Below, one piece after another: positions 18,821 to 27,414 of a stretch of DNA of 64,000 bases (the stretch's first letter is position 1; every line of letters begins with the position of its first letter). Origin of the DNA: Mesorhizobium_G sp049840935 (GTDB lineage: Bacteria > Pseudomonadota > Alphaproteobacteria > Rhizobiales > Rhizobiaceae); contig JASGJA010000016.1 of the NCBI GenBank assembly GCA_049840935.1, positions 62,001 through 126,000 of the forward strand, in the 5' to 3' direction. The notes under the pieces are model-generated. The model made no database searches, was not told where the DNA came from, and saw only the letters and a program-made list of their open reading frames with translations. The position numbers and the translations under genes are program-made.

Positions 18821-20137
18821 TCAGAGACGGTCGAGGAAGCGCTGGGCGATGGTGGTGTAGTCGCCATCGAAATGGTGTCCGCCATCAGTTTCGATGACGG
18901 TGGACTTGGCGATGGCGGGATCTGTACAGGCCGTTTCGTCGGCGTCGTCCTTGCCGTAGATACACGTGACCTTGTCCTTAGGCAGCGCGGCGATTGCGGG
19001 GGCAATGCGACGGTCGCTGTCGTCAATTCCCAGCCAGCCGGAAATCGTGACCTGAAACGAGGTTGAAAGGCTTGGCGCAAGCAGAGCCAGAACCTTGGTT
19101 CGGTCTTGCAGATTGGCCGGAAGCAGCGGCCACGCGAAGGGAATGACATCTGCACCGAAGGAATAACCGATCAGCATGACCGGCAGTTTCTGGGTGGGAT
19201 CGGCATCCTTGACCAGTTCGGCAATGTCGGTGGCGAGTTCTTCCGGCGTGCGTTTTGACCAGAAATAGTGCAGCGAATCGAGGCCGACGACATGAACGCC
19301 CTGCGTTGAGAGCCATTCGCCCATCGTCTTGTCGAGATCGCGCCAGCCGCCATCGCCGGAAATGAGAATCGCGACGGCCTTCGGTTTCGTGGTTGCGGGA
19401 AGATCGACGGCGGGCAGCTTGCCGAAGGGTTCGATGTCGTCGGCCAGATCATTGACGGCGTCGACGATCTGGTTTTCCGGCGTGTCGATGTCGAGTGTAT
19501 CGACAGTGATCTGATCCTGCTTTTCCGCTGCGGTTTGCACAGCATCGAGCTGGTCGTCCGGCACATAGATGGTGGCGGGCTCCGGCATAGCAATGTCGAA
19601 GGCATAGGAGAAGGCCTTGCCGTCCGCTGTTTTTGTCGCGGTTGAGCCGGGGCAAAAGGGCAGGCGGGTCGTGAGGCGATTGGCAAAGCCAGACGCGACC
19701 GCGCCGCCGAGCGTGTTTGGCGGAGCATCGGCCAGCGCCGCATAAGCAAAGGTTGCGCCCTCGCCAGTGCCAACGAGAATGGGCGGCAGATAGGTCTGAA
19801 TGTCGAGCGTGCGTTGCGCGACCTGCGCGAGATCGGTCAATTCGCCCACTACGTAGAGGCATTCGCCATCGGACTTGTCCAGCGCGGCAGCGTATATGCC
19901 GAGATCGACACCAAGCACCACGTCGCCATCGTCGCGCAGGGTCGAAATGATGGTGTCATCCTTGCTCGTCCAGCCGGTGCGGTCGGAGAAATAGATGACC
20001 ATCGCCTTTGGGTCGTCTTGCGGCGAGAGGAGACGCACGTTCTCAAGGCGACCGCTGGAAACGGTGGTGTCGTTTGCTTGTGCTGCGATAGGCATGATGG
20101 CTGCGAGCCCCATGAAAAATGCGAATTTCAATTTCAT
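18821..20137 (-). CDS. acvB: AcvB/VirJ-family periplasmic lysyl-phosphatidylglycerol hydrolase
   Basis: AcvB (AtvA in Rhizobium tropici) is needed for acid tolerance and, in Agrobacterium, for virulence; it has been shown to hydrolyse lysyl-phosphatidylglycerol in the periplasm. The 438-residue protein has a signal peptide (cleavage near AQA-ND) and two related alpha/beta hydrolase-like halves; the C-terminal half holds the VirJ domain with the nucleophile elbow GYSFGAD and the late histidine in DGGHHFDGD. Its ATG overlaps the stop of lpiA (ATGA), the operon layout seen in rhizobia. Full length, so not the shorter VirJ form. Confidence 0.92.
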   Translation of the reverse strand: MKLKFAFFMGLAAIMPIAAQANDTTVSSGRLENVRLLSPQDDPKAMVIYFSDRTGWTSKDDTIISTLRDDGDVVLGVDLGIYAAALDKSDGECLYVVGELTDLAQVAQRTLDIQTYLPPILVGTGEGATFAYAALADAPPNTLGGAVASGFANRLTTRLPFCPGSTATKTADGKAFSYAFDIAMPEPATIYVPDDQLDAVQTAAEKQDQITVDTLDIDTPENQIVDAVNDLADDIEPFGKLPAVDLPATTKPKAVAILISGDGGWRDLDKTMGEWLSTQGVHVVGLDSLHYFWSKRTPEELATDIAELVKDADPTQKLPVMLIGYSFGADVIPFAWPLLPANLQDRTKVLALLAPSLSTSFQVTISGWLGIDDSDRRIAPAIAALPKDKVTCIYGKDDADETACTDPAIAKSTVIETDGGHHFDGDYTTIAQRFLDRL

Positions 20138-22752
20138 CTTTTGAAGATTCCCATAGGACCGCCGGAGATCAGCGTTGTAACGTCAAGCAGGACTTGGGGC
20201 ATGGCGAGCCCGCGCGGGCAAGCCATATATTGCGGTGTCCAGACCGGATCGAACTTCTGCTTGAAGGCGCGAAGCCCTTCGAAATTGTAGAATTCATCGC
20301 CGCGCTTGTAGATGAAAGTTCCAACACGATTCCAGGTCGAGGCAAGCGGATGGTCGGAAAGCCCTGCGAGGGGGGCGGCACCAAGGTTGAACCATTTGTA
20401 GCCTTCGTCGCGGCCATAGAGCAGCAGATGTGCGAAGAACGCCTCCATCAGGACTTTTGAAGTGCCGGATTTGTAGCGCATGAGATCGACGGAAAACTCG
20501 TCATGATCGCCGCTGCGCCAGAGGTTGGCGAACGCCACGATCTTGCCGTCTTGCTTCAAGACGGCGCAATCGAACTCGCTCATATAGGCATCATCGAAAT
20601 AGCCGAGCGAGAAGCCTTTTTCCTTGCCCTGCTTGTGCTCAAGCCATTCGTCGGACACCGCGCGCAGTTCGGGCAGCGCGGCGGGAACATCAGCCTTCGG
20701 GATCACCGAGTAGACCAGACCTTCACGGGTCGCGCGACCTTCCGCATAGCGCAAGGGCTGACGTGCGGCACCGGCCAATGAAAAATCGGCGAGGGGGATG
20801 CGGGCATTCTCGCCAATTTTCAGAATGGCGAGGTTCATGTCCAGATAAGTGGTGAGATATTCCGGCTGAACGGAATAAAACACCGGGCGCGCGCCAGCAC
20901 GGTCTGCGGCTTCGACAAAGCGCCAAAGCAGCCCGCGACTGGGGCCGGGATCCCCAACCGGATCGCCCATCGTGATCCAACTGCGGCCCGACACGGCGTA
21001 CATCAAAAAGGCGGTGCCGTTCGGCGAAACCATGAATGACTTGTCGCCAAGGAGCGCGACGCAGCCATTGGTGCCAGCCGATGTTTCCAGCACTTTGCGC
21101 ACCGCATCCGGGATAGGTTGCGTAATGTTTTTCGGCGCGGGTGCAGGCCGATGCATTAGTGCGTCAACGGCGATGGCCGCTGCCACAATAGCCATTGCGA
21201 CCGTAGCGCGCAGGAAGCGCGGGGCGTCGGCATCCCACGCGAAATCCCACCACATATCGGACTGGTACTCGACGTGACGATAAGCGAGGAAGCCTACCAG
21301 CGTGAACGCGCCGACGACGATTGCCATCAAGGCAAGCCATGTGATGTCCGGGCGGAAGGAGCGCCAGTCACCCTTGCGATAAAAGGCACTTCGGTAGACG
21401 TAAAGAATGGCGGCAACTGCACATAGGATAAGAGCCTCCTCCCAGTCCAAGCCTTTCAGCAGGGAAAAAGCAGCGCCAGACAACAGCAGCGCAATGGCCG
21501 CAAAACGCGCAAGCGCGAGGCGACGAAACAGTCCGCGCGCAATGACGATGAGCAGAACGCCAGTGATGCTGGCAAGCAGATGCGACGCTTCGGCAAAAGG
21601 CAGGGGGAGAATGTCGCTCAGAATGTCGGTGCGGTCGCCGATGGCGGGTGTATTGCCGGAAAAGAGCAACACCATGCCGCCGCCGAGAACGAGCGTCGTC
21701 GCGATAGGCGGAACGATGCGGCGGGTGAGCCGAAAGGTGCGGCCCGCAAGGGTCGAGACCGTCGAGCGCGCACGATAGACTTCAAATGCGATCAGGGAGA
21801 GAGCCGAAAGCGTAAGCGGCAGCAGATAGTAAATAATGCGATAGACCACCAAAGCGGCGACGACATCCGGTCGCGCCCCCGCGCCAAGACCGAGCAGGAT
21901 CGTCGCTTCCATGACGCCAAGCCCGCCGGGCGCATGGCTGATGATCGTCGCAAGCATTGCCGCAACGAAAATGACAAGGAAAACAACGAAGCTGGGAACT
22001 ACATCCTGCGGCAGCAAGATATAGAGCGCCGCTGCCGCAGCAGCAATGTCGAGTGCACCGATGAGAATTTGGGCAAGCGCACTTCCTGCGGAAGGTAAGG
22101 GAAAACGCCAGCCAAGCAGGGAAACATTATGCAAGCCGCGCGATAGCCAAAACAGGCAGATGGCAAGAAAGGCGAGGATAGCGCCGCCCAATGCGCGGTC
22201 TGCGACGGGCGTGAGCATTTGAAGCGCAGGCACGCCTGTTGGATCGAGCAAGAGCGCAACGCCGAGAACCGTGAGCAGGCCACCGGTGAAGGTAATTAGC
22301 GATGTGCCGACGATTTGCCCGACATCAGAGGCGTCCAGACCAGCCGCCTGATAAATGCGATAGCGGACAGGGCCGCCAACGAAAACATGAAAACCGATGG
22401 CATTTGAAAAGCCGTAGCCAATCATTCCCGCCATGACCGCTATTTTTGCGGGAACACGCCCCGGCGCGACGCGGCGCACAGCCAGCACGTCATAAAGCGC
22501 GAGCGCTCCGAATGAGATCATCGTGAAGAACAGCGCTGGAATGATTGTTTCGGCCGAAGTTGCCGCAATCGCCTCGCCGATATGGTTCAGATGTATGGTG
22601 CCGCTGATTTCGTGGATCACGAAAAGCGCGATGGCAACCGCGATCGTGCCGATGACCGGCCCGAGAATGTGCGGTTCCAATATGCGGTCAATGGCGCGCG
22701 CGAAGGCATTGCCGACCGGCTGGTGCTCGATGTCGATTTCTGTGTCGTTCAT
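20134..22752 (-). CDS. lpiA: lysyl-phosphatidylglycerol synthase/flippase
   Basis: LpiA/MprF transfers lysine from lysyl-tRNA to phosphatidylglycerol and flips the product, which makes the envelope less negative and raises resistance to acid and cationic peptides. The 872-residue protein has an N-terminal half of about 14 membrane segments (the flippase) and a cytoplasmic C-terminal synthase domain of the DUF2156 type, including SWITMGDPVGDP and YKWFNLGAAPLAG. It overlaps acvB by four bases and starts 14 bases after the metallophosphoesterase stop. The frame is intact. Confidence 0.94.
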   Translation of the reverse strand: MNDTEIDIEHQPVGNAFARAIDRILEPHILGPVIGTIAVAIALFVIHEISGTIHLNHIGEAIAATSAETIIPALFFTMISFGALALYDVLAVRRVAPGRVPAKIAVMAGMIGYGFSNAIGFHVFVGGPVRYRIYQAAGLDASDVGQIVGTSLITFTGGLLTVLGVALLLDPTGVPALQMLTPVADRALGGAILAFLAICLFWLSRGLHNVSLLGWRFPLPSAGSALAQILIGALDIAAAAAALYILLPQDVVPSFVVFLVIFVAAMLATIISHAPGGLGVMEATILLGLGAGARPDVVAALVVYRIIYYLLPLTLSALSLIAFEVYRARSTVSTLAGRTFRLTRRIVPPIATTLVLGGGMVLLFSGNTPAIGDRTDILSDILPLPFAEASHLLASITGVLLIVIARGLFRRLALARFAAIALLLSGAAFSLLKGLDWEEALILCAVAAILYVYRSAFYRKGDWRSFRPDITWLALMAIVVGAFTLVGFLAYRHVEYQSDMWWDFAWDADAPRFLRATVAMAIVAAAIAVDALMHRPAPAPKNITQPIPDAVRKVLETSAGTNGCVALLGDKSFMVSPNGTAFLMYAVSGRSWITMGDPVGDPGPSRGLLWRFVEAADRAGARPVFYSVQPEYLTTYLDMNLAILKIGENARIPLADFSLAGAARQPLRYAEGRATREGLVYSVIPKADVPAALPELRAVSDEWLEHKQGKEKGFSLGYFDDAYMSEFDCAVLKQDGKIVAFANLWRSGDHDEFSVDLMRYKSGTSKVLMEAFFAHLLLYGRDEGYKWFNLGAAPLAGLSDHPLASTWNRVGTFIYKRGDEFYNFEGLRAFKQKFDPVWTPQYMACPRGLAMPQVLLDVTTLISGGPMGIFKR

Positions 22753-22766
22753 GATTTTTGAAAGTT

Positions 22767-23937
22767 TTAAAGAACAGCTTTCTGGAAAGCGTTGGTGAAT
22801 TTGACGCCGCCTCGCTCGTCGGAAGCTTGACCGAGGACGACGGAGAAGCGTTTAGCTTCCAATTCGGCCAACGCAAAGCCACCTTTGAAAGAAGCAATCG
22901 GCTTAAACAAGTCGATGTTGCCCGTGCGATATATCATCGGTGTGTCGTGTTCATGGCCGTGGAATATGCCAATGACATTTGCACCGGAGATTGTATCGAG
23001 CAGTGCCTGTTGCTCTTGCTCGGTCCACCAATGAGGCTCGCCGTGCCCAGAATCATCGAAGGTGGATTTATCGGAATCCCAGCGCTCGGTGGAGAATGGA
23101 TCCCAGCCATAATGCTGGAAAAGTACCACGGGCTTGCCGTTTGCGGCATTGGTCGCAAGATCCTGCTTGAGCCAAGGTAGGGCGCTGACGGCGCCCTTGC
23201 GCGTGTCTCCGCCAAAGCGGTGCAATTGCACAAGATGGAGCGGTCCCCAATCCCAGGAGTAACAATCGCTAAGCGGATCGAAATTGGCCGCAGGCACGGG
23301 CGGTTTGAAGAACACGCTGTTCTCGTGATTGAAGCGCACATAATCGCGCAATTCGTCGCGGTACCACTCCGTGTCCGGAGGGCGGCCATCCTGATCCAGA
23401 TCGTGATTGCCAAGACCGGAATAGACCGGCATGTGCAGCAGGTCCGGTCCTGTGCCTTCGCGATAGCGATGGCTGAATTGAAGTATTTGCGTGCCTTCAG
23501 CGCGTTCGGCGGTCTGGCCTCCGCCATCGTCAGTCATATCACCGCCAACAATGACACCGCGCGGTTTGCCGATGATTTCACCAGCATTGGCAAGCTCCGT
23601 CGGCCTGCTATCGATGGTTTCGGGCCAATGCTTGTATTCGAGATCGTTCAGCGCGCGAATGTGTCGCAACAGATTTCGCGTCGGTCTTGCCTTCTTGCTG
23701 GCAATTTGGGCTCAAGCCCGCACCCATGCGGCAAGCGTGAACATCCGCGATAAAGATGAATGTGACTTTTTCATCTGCCGCGCGCGCGGCACCAGATGGC
23801 CGAAAAAGCAGCGCCGCAGCGCCACCAGCCATGAATACACGGCGAGAAACGGAGAATTCTGGTCGCTGAACCTGAGCGGTCGGGCATAAGCGCCGCGCCT
23901 CACTGACTTGAATTGGATTGACGCTGATTTGCGCCAT
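22767..23937 (-). CDS. Tat-exported calcineurin-like metallophosphoesterase (one frameshift)
   Basis: The protein has all metallophosphoesterase metal motifs in order: IADVHACR, GGDMTDD, GLGNHDLD, FQHYGWD and GIFHGHEHD. The N-terminus has a twin-arginine signal (VSRRVFMAGG, then a hydrophobic run ending AARA), so it is periplasmic. The frame breaks at 23672-23677, between KTDA and NLLRHIRALN; the observed GATTTC restores the frame if read as GATTC, a CcrM site, giving 389 residues. The start at 23937 is uncertain since no clear binding site is seen. It is the first gene before lpiA and acvB, but its substrate is unknown. Confidence 0.8.
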
Positions 23938-24115
23938 AGTCGCTGCAAAAATCAAACTAGCTGAATTTGGACGTTTTTTGACAAAGAGAGCGGCGCAGGA
24001 GCTAGGGCTACGAATTCGTACCCGCAAGTTAAATTCATGTAATGTGCAAATATGCTCATAAGCACTTTCTAGTTCGATGCTCTGTTGATAGAAGCACTTT
24101 TGAAAGAGGGGTCAG

Positions 24116-24451
24116 TTGTTGGCATTTGCACAAAGAAGGCAGGTCGCGTTTGCGCTCGTCGCAGCGATTGTTTTCGTGCTCCAGACACTGGGAAGCGCCT
24201 GGGCTGATCGCGCGGTTCCATTGCTCGATGCTTTCGGCAATCCGCTATGCGTCAGCAACGAGGTTCCGGGTGGCGGGCAGCACCAAGGCGACCACGGCAA
24301 GCTGACGGATTGCTGCACTATTGCGTGCAACAGTTTGACCGCGTTAGCGCTCGGCCCACAGGGGGCGTCCGAGGTCGTAAGCCATTTCCGCACGATATCC
24401 GAACCGCTCGCTGGTGAGGGAAATATTCGCCCCGGACTTTCCTGCTCGTAA
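24116..24451 (+). CDS. small exported cysteine-rich protein (DUF2946-like)
   Basis: The 111-residue protein has a signal-type hydrophobic segment (about residues 10-29, ending SAWA) and then a short exported part with LCVSN and DCCTIACN, a cysteine-histidine-rich stretch. The pattern resembles DUF2946 proteins, which often stand beside copper genes. The next gene encodes a PCu(A)C copper chaperone, 106 bases downstream, so a role in periplasmic copper handling is a reasonable guess. The start is a TTG (24116 or 24119) with GAGGGG upstream. No motif proves metal binding. Confidence 0.6.
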   Translation: MLAFAQRRQVAFALVAAIVFVLQTLGSAWADRAVPLLDAFGNPLCVSNEVPGGGQHQGDHGKLTDCCTIACNSLTALALGPQGASEVVSHFRTISEPLAGEGNIRPGLSCS

Positions 24452-24557
24452 CAAGCAAGCTAATCCGCGCGCGCCACCAGTCACAATCTGAATGCAACTG
24501 CGCGCAAGCGCGTTTTTCAGATTTCGCCCTTGATGGGCAACAGATTGGAGCAAGAAA

Positions 24558-25100
24558 ATGCAATACTATTCACGCGGCGCACCGCGCCATCTTCCGTTTT
24601 ACTCGCGCTTAACTCAGCAGATTTTCAACATTGCTGCGCTGACGGCGATGCTGCTGTTTGCTGCAGTTCACGGCCTTTCTGCGCATGAATACAAGGCCGG
24701 CGCGATTACTATCCATCATCCGTGGTCGCGAGCGACGCCCACAGGCGCCAAGGTTGCGGTTGGATACCTGACTTTGAAGAATGATGGCAGCGAGGCCGAC
24801 CGGTTGGTGTCGGTGGAAGCGGAGATCGCTCCCAAGAGCGAAATCCACGAAATGTCCGTCGATTTAAACGGCGTAATGACAATGCGCGGCCTGCCGGATG
24901 GTGTGGAAATTCCGGCTGGAGCCACCGTCGAGCTAAAGCCAGGCGGTTATCACTTGATGTTCGTCGACATCACGGAGCCAGTGATAGAAGGCAAGCGGTT
25001 CAAGGGTAGCCTGACATTCGAGAAAGCAGGCAAGGTGGACGTGGAATTCGCTGTCCAGCCGATGGACAAAGCCATGGATCACAATGCCCACGGCGGCTAG
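24558..25100 (+). CDS. PCu(A)C-type periplasmic copper chaperone
   Basis: PCu(A)C proteins carry Cu(I) in the periplasm and help load the Cu-A centre of cytochrome c oxidase. The 180-residue protein has an N-terminal hydrophobic export segment (about residues 23-41) and then the family copper site: EIHEM, the inner MTMRG methionines, and GGYHLMFV, matching the H-M...M...H-x-M arrangement. The histidine-rich tail (DHNAHGG) could bind more metal. An upstream ATG gives a long N-region of about 20 residues before the export segment; the true start may be inside. It follows the DUF2946-like gene. Confidence 0.85.
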   Translation: MQYYSRGAPRHLPFYSRLTQQIFNIAALTAMLLFAAVHGLSAHEYKAGAITIHHPWSRATPTGAKVAVGYLTLKNDGSEADRLVSVEAEIAPKSEIHEMSVDLNGVMTMRGLPDGVEIPAGATVELKPGGYHLMFVDITEPVIEGKRFKGSLTFEKAGKVDVEFAVQPMDKAMDHNAHGG

Positions 25101-25439
25101 GCCAATGTCGAGGATTGGATAGCGCGCGATGCGCTGTCCAACCTCAACGCACGCATCAGTTGCGAATTTGGTTGTACGAGTAGTGTCTATTTTCAGATTA
25201 CTTTGTAACTGTAGTGTCGATGCAGAACTGATAATCAATTAGTATTTGTGAATAAATGATTTCTAGTAAACAACTTCGTGTTCCGGCAAAGTAGAACGTT
25301 GATCCCCTAGATATTTTGGCGTAACGGGGAACTACGAGGTTGAAGATGCGATTCGACATAATCTCGGGCAAATGTCTGATGACCGTGGTCATCAGATAAA
25401 CTGAAACGTATCTCGGGAACTTAACAGGAAATCTGAACA
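25101..25439. other. long AT-rich leader region of mucR
   Basis: This 339-base gap has no credible gene. It is richer in A and T than its surroundings and has many T-A steps, which suits autoregulation by MucR, a protein known to bind AT-rich sites with T-A steps. A perfect 10-bp inverted repeat lies near the gene start and is listed separately. Confidence 0.5.
25375..25396. promoter_or_regulatory. palindrome in the mucR leader
   Basis: TCTGATGACC and GGTCATCAGA pair perfectly around GT. The element ends 43 bases before the mucR ATG. It could be an operator, or a hairpin in the mucR transcript. It does not look like a MucR site. Confidence 0.5.
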
Positions 25440-25877
25440 ATGGAACATTCAGATGCTTCGTCTCGTGGCGGCGAGATGTTGATTGAATTAACAGCTGATG
25501 TCGTGTCGGCTTATGTCAGCAATAATTCTGTGCCAGCTTCGGAACTGCCTGCACTTATCGCGGAAGTTCACGCGGCGCTGGGTCGGGTGGGAACACTTCC
25601 CGAACCGCAGATTGCAGTGGACAAGCAAAAGCCGGCGGTGAACCCCAAGCGCTCGGTACATGATGAATATATCATCTGCCTCGAAGATGGTAAGAAGTTC
25701 AAATCGCTCAAGCGCCACATCATGACGCATTATAGCCTGACACCTGAGCAGTATCGGGAAAAGTGGGGTCTGGACGCGAACTACCCGATGGTTGCCCCGA
25801 ACTATGCCGCAGCTCGTTCGCAGCTTGCGAAGAAGATGGGGTTGGGCCGTAAGCGGAAGAGTCGCGGCAGAGGTTGA
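25440..25877 (+). CDS. mucR: MucR/Ros-family zinc-finger regulator
   Basis: MucR is a heterochromatin-like global regulator in rhizobia and Brucella, controlling exopolysaccharide, motility and virulence genes and silencing AT-rich DNA. The 145-residue protein has an N-terminal oligomerisation region and the prokaryotic Cys2His2 finger spanning ICLEDGKKFKSLKRHIMTHY, then the conserved LTPEQYREKWGL and a basic tail. The long leader with AT-rich DNA suggests autoregulation. A bidirectional hairpin terminator separates it from the convergent small gene. Confidence 0.95.
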   Translation: MEHSDASSRGGEMLIELTADVVSAYVSNNSVPASELPALIAEVHAALGRVGTLPEPQIAVDKQKPAVNPKRSVHDEYIICLEDGKKFKSLKRHIMTHYSLTPEQYREKWGLDANYPMVAPNYAAARSQLAKKMGLGRKRKSRGRG

Positions 25878-25923
25878 TCTGCGCGGGCCTTACGGGCGCG
25901 ACGTGAACCATTTGCGAGAATTG

Positions 25924-25948
25924 AAAGCGCCGCATCATGCGGCGCTTT
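25924..25948. terminator. bidirectional terminator between mucR and the convergent gene
   Basis: Eleven-base arms AAAGCGCCGCA and TGCGGCGCTTT enclose the loop TCA, followed by TTTTGCTTTTT on the plus strand. The loop is also the TGA stop codon of the minus-strand gene, so the hairpin forms its last codons. Confidence 0.85.
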
Positions 25949-26231
25949 TGCTTTTTAGGGCGGTCTGACGGAGCCGATCCCGCGCCTGCTTCAGCGCTAT
26001 GTGGCGATTGAGATCGTAGCTCCAATGGCGCTTCAAGCCCTTCAAGCGCTCGACCTTTAAAGCTCTTTCGAGCCGCTGCACGACTGCGGCGTATTGTTCA
26101 CCAGAGGCGGCCAAAGCTTCGTCAAAATTTATGCCACACAGAATTTGTAATGCTACGCGTTGCTGTGCGTCTGAAACGTCCTCCAAGTTCTTCAAGCTAA
26201 ACGCATTTGCTTGCCTTGCCAGTTCCTGCAT
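25935..26231 (-). CDS. small helical protein of unknown function
   Basis: I do not recognise this 98-residue protein. It is predicted to be mostly helical and cytoplasmic, with a basic C-terminal half (ERLKGLKRHWSYDLNRH) and alternating leucine positions that could form a coiled coil. I choose the ATG at 26231 because it is preceded by an exceptionally complete ribosome binding site, which also argues that the gene is real and well translated. It is divergent from the DnaA-domain gene and convergent with mucR. A nucleic-acid-binding role is possible from its charge, but that is a guess. Confidence 0.75.
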   Translation of the reverse strand: MQELARQANAFSLKNLEDVSDAQQRVALQILCGINFDEALAASGEQYAAVVQRLERALKVERLKGLKRHWSYDLNRHIALKQARDRLRQTALKSKSAA

Positions 26232-26233
26232 CT

Positions 26234-26246
26234 GATCACCTCCTTT
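26234..26246 (-). promoter_or_regulatory. unusually complete Shine-Dalgarno sequence
   Basis: On the minus strand AAAGGAGGTGATC matches the complement of the 16S rRNA 3' tail over 13 bases, two bases before the ATG at 26231. Most genes here have only four to six matching bases. Confidence 0.7.
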
Positions 26247-26279
26247 TGCGGGAGCGCAGACTGGCAGTGCCAGCAAAGG

Positions 26280-26382
26280 TGTGGAAAACTTCTGGTTTCA
26301 ACCAGTAGATGAATCAAAAAAGAATTTTAAAAACAAATAGATATAAAAGTTCCACACCGCATTTTCGCTGCGCTTCTCCACA
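26280..26382. promoter_or_regulatory. divergent control region with inverted repeats and DnaA-box-like sites
   Basis: GTGTGGAAAACTT (26280-26292) and AAGTTCCACAC (near 26347-26357) form an imperfect inverted pair, CTGGTTTCAACCAG (26292-26305) is a tight palindrome, and TTCTCCACA (26374-26382) differs from the DnaA box TTATCCACA at one base. The region is AT-rich and serves both divergent genes. Confidence 0.4.
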
Positions 26383-26432
26383 TGCGTTGGTTTCCTAATA
26401 TAAGAACGAATTCCTATATTGAGGGGAACGCA

Positions 26433-26855
26433 ATGAAGAGCCTGGCAATCCAACAAACATTATTTCAGCCGAAGGAGGGCTTCGAACTAGATGCATTTCT
26501 GAAAGACATAGGGCAACGGCGATTGCGCCGTTCGCACGAGCGCGCAATCGAGCTTTGCGGCAATATTATCGAGATTATTTCGGCGCTGTTCAACGTGCCG
26601 AGCAAGGAGTTGCGCTCGCCGCACCGGACCAGCCAGTCAATAGCGCAAGTTCGGCAAATCGCCATGTATGTGGCGCATGTGGTGATGCGGCTTTCGATGA
26701 AAGAGGTTGGGCTTGGCTTCGACCGCGACCGCACGACGGTGCTCTATGCTTGCCATCAGGTCGAAGACCAGCGCGACGACATTGAGTTCGACCAGATGAT
26801 CGTGCGCGCCGAACGCGTGACAGCTGCCGCTTTGGCCGACCGGCTGGAGGGCTGA
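26433..26855 (+). CDS. orphan protein with a DnaA domain IV-type DNA-binding domain
   Basis: The 140-residue protein matches the C-terminal DNA-binding domain of DnaA: ELRSPHRTSQSIAQVRQIAMYVAHVV is a variant of its helix-turn-helix, and GLGFDRDRTTVLYACHQVE replaces the GRDHSTV-type signature. It lacks the AAA+ ATPase part, so it cannot initiate replication like DnaA but may bind DnaA boxes or related sites. The ATG at 26433 has GAGGGG upstream. It precedes a DUF6456 gene by three bases, so the two are co-transcribed. Function is unknown. Confidence 0.82.
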   Translation: MKSLAIQQTLFQPKEGFELDAFLKDIGQRRLRRSHERAIELCGNIIEIISALFNVPSKELRSPHRTSQSIAQVRQIAMYVAHVVMRLSMKEVGLGFDRDRTTVLYACHQVEDQRDDIEFDQMIVRAERVTAAALADRLEG

Positions 26856-26858
26856 ACT

Positions 26859-27410
26859 TTGGAAAAACTGGGTGATCGATTTAGCGCGCAGCATCGCGAG
26901 GTTGAGATGCGCGCCGGCGCGGATGGCGAGCTGGCTATCAACCTCAATGAATCGCCATTAGGTCAAATTGCGCGGCGCAAGGACAAGCAAGGCAAAAGCT
27001 TCCTGAATGAGATGGAGGTGCGCGCGGGTGAACGGCTGCGCAGTGACTATACGCGCGGGCAATTGATGCCTCGGCTGGGGGCGAATTGGGAGGCGCGTGT
27101 TTCTTCGGGACGGCGTGGCGGCGGCGTTGCGGAATTGACCGAGACAGCGCTCGCGGCGCGGATGCGCGTGGAAAAGGCAATTGCGGCGGTGGGGCCGGAA
27201 TTGTCCGGCGTACTGATTGATGTGTGTTGTTTTTTAAAGGGCCTTGAAGTGGTGGAGGCGGAACGGCTGTGGCCGGCGCGGTCCGCAAAGATCGTGCTCA
27301 AGGCGGCGCTTGGAGTACTGTCGCGACACTATGAACCGCCTCGCACGCGCCCGAAGGGGCAAATCCAACATTGGGGTGCGGATGGCTACAGGCCGTCGAT
27401 TTCGGGCTGA
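26859..27410 (+). CDS. DUF6456-type protein
   Basis: The 183-residue protein is basic and soluble, with the block LTETALAARMRVEKAI through LSGVLIDVCCFLKGLEVVEAERLWPARSAKIVL, which resembles the DUF6456 domain found in alphaproteobacteria. Its biochemical role is not known to me. It starts at a TTG only three bases after the stop of the DnaA-domain gene and so is translated from the same transcript, which hints at a DNA-related role. It ends four bases from the convergent sufE gene. Confidence 0.7.
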   Translation: MEKLGDRFSAQHREVEMRAGADGELAINLNESPLGQIARRKDKQGKSFLNEMEVRAGERLRSDYTRGQLMPRLGANWEARVSSGRRGGGVAELTETALAARMRVEKAIAAVGPELSGVLIDVCCFLKGLEVVEAERLWPARSAKIVLKAALGVLSRHYEPPRTRPKGQIQHWGADGYRPSISG

Positions 27411-27414
27411 TTTA

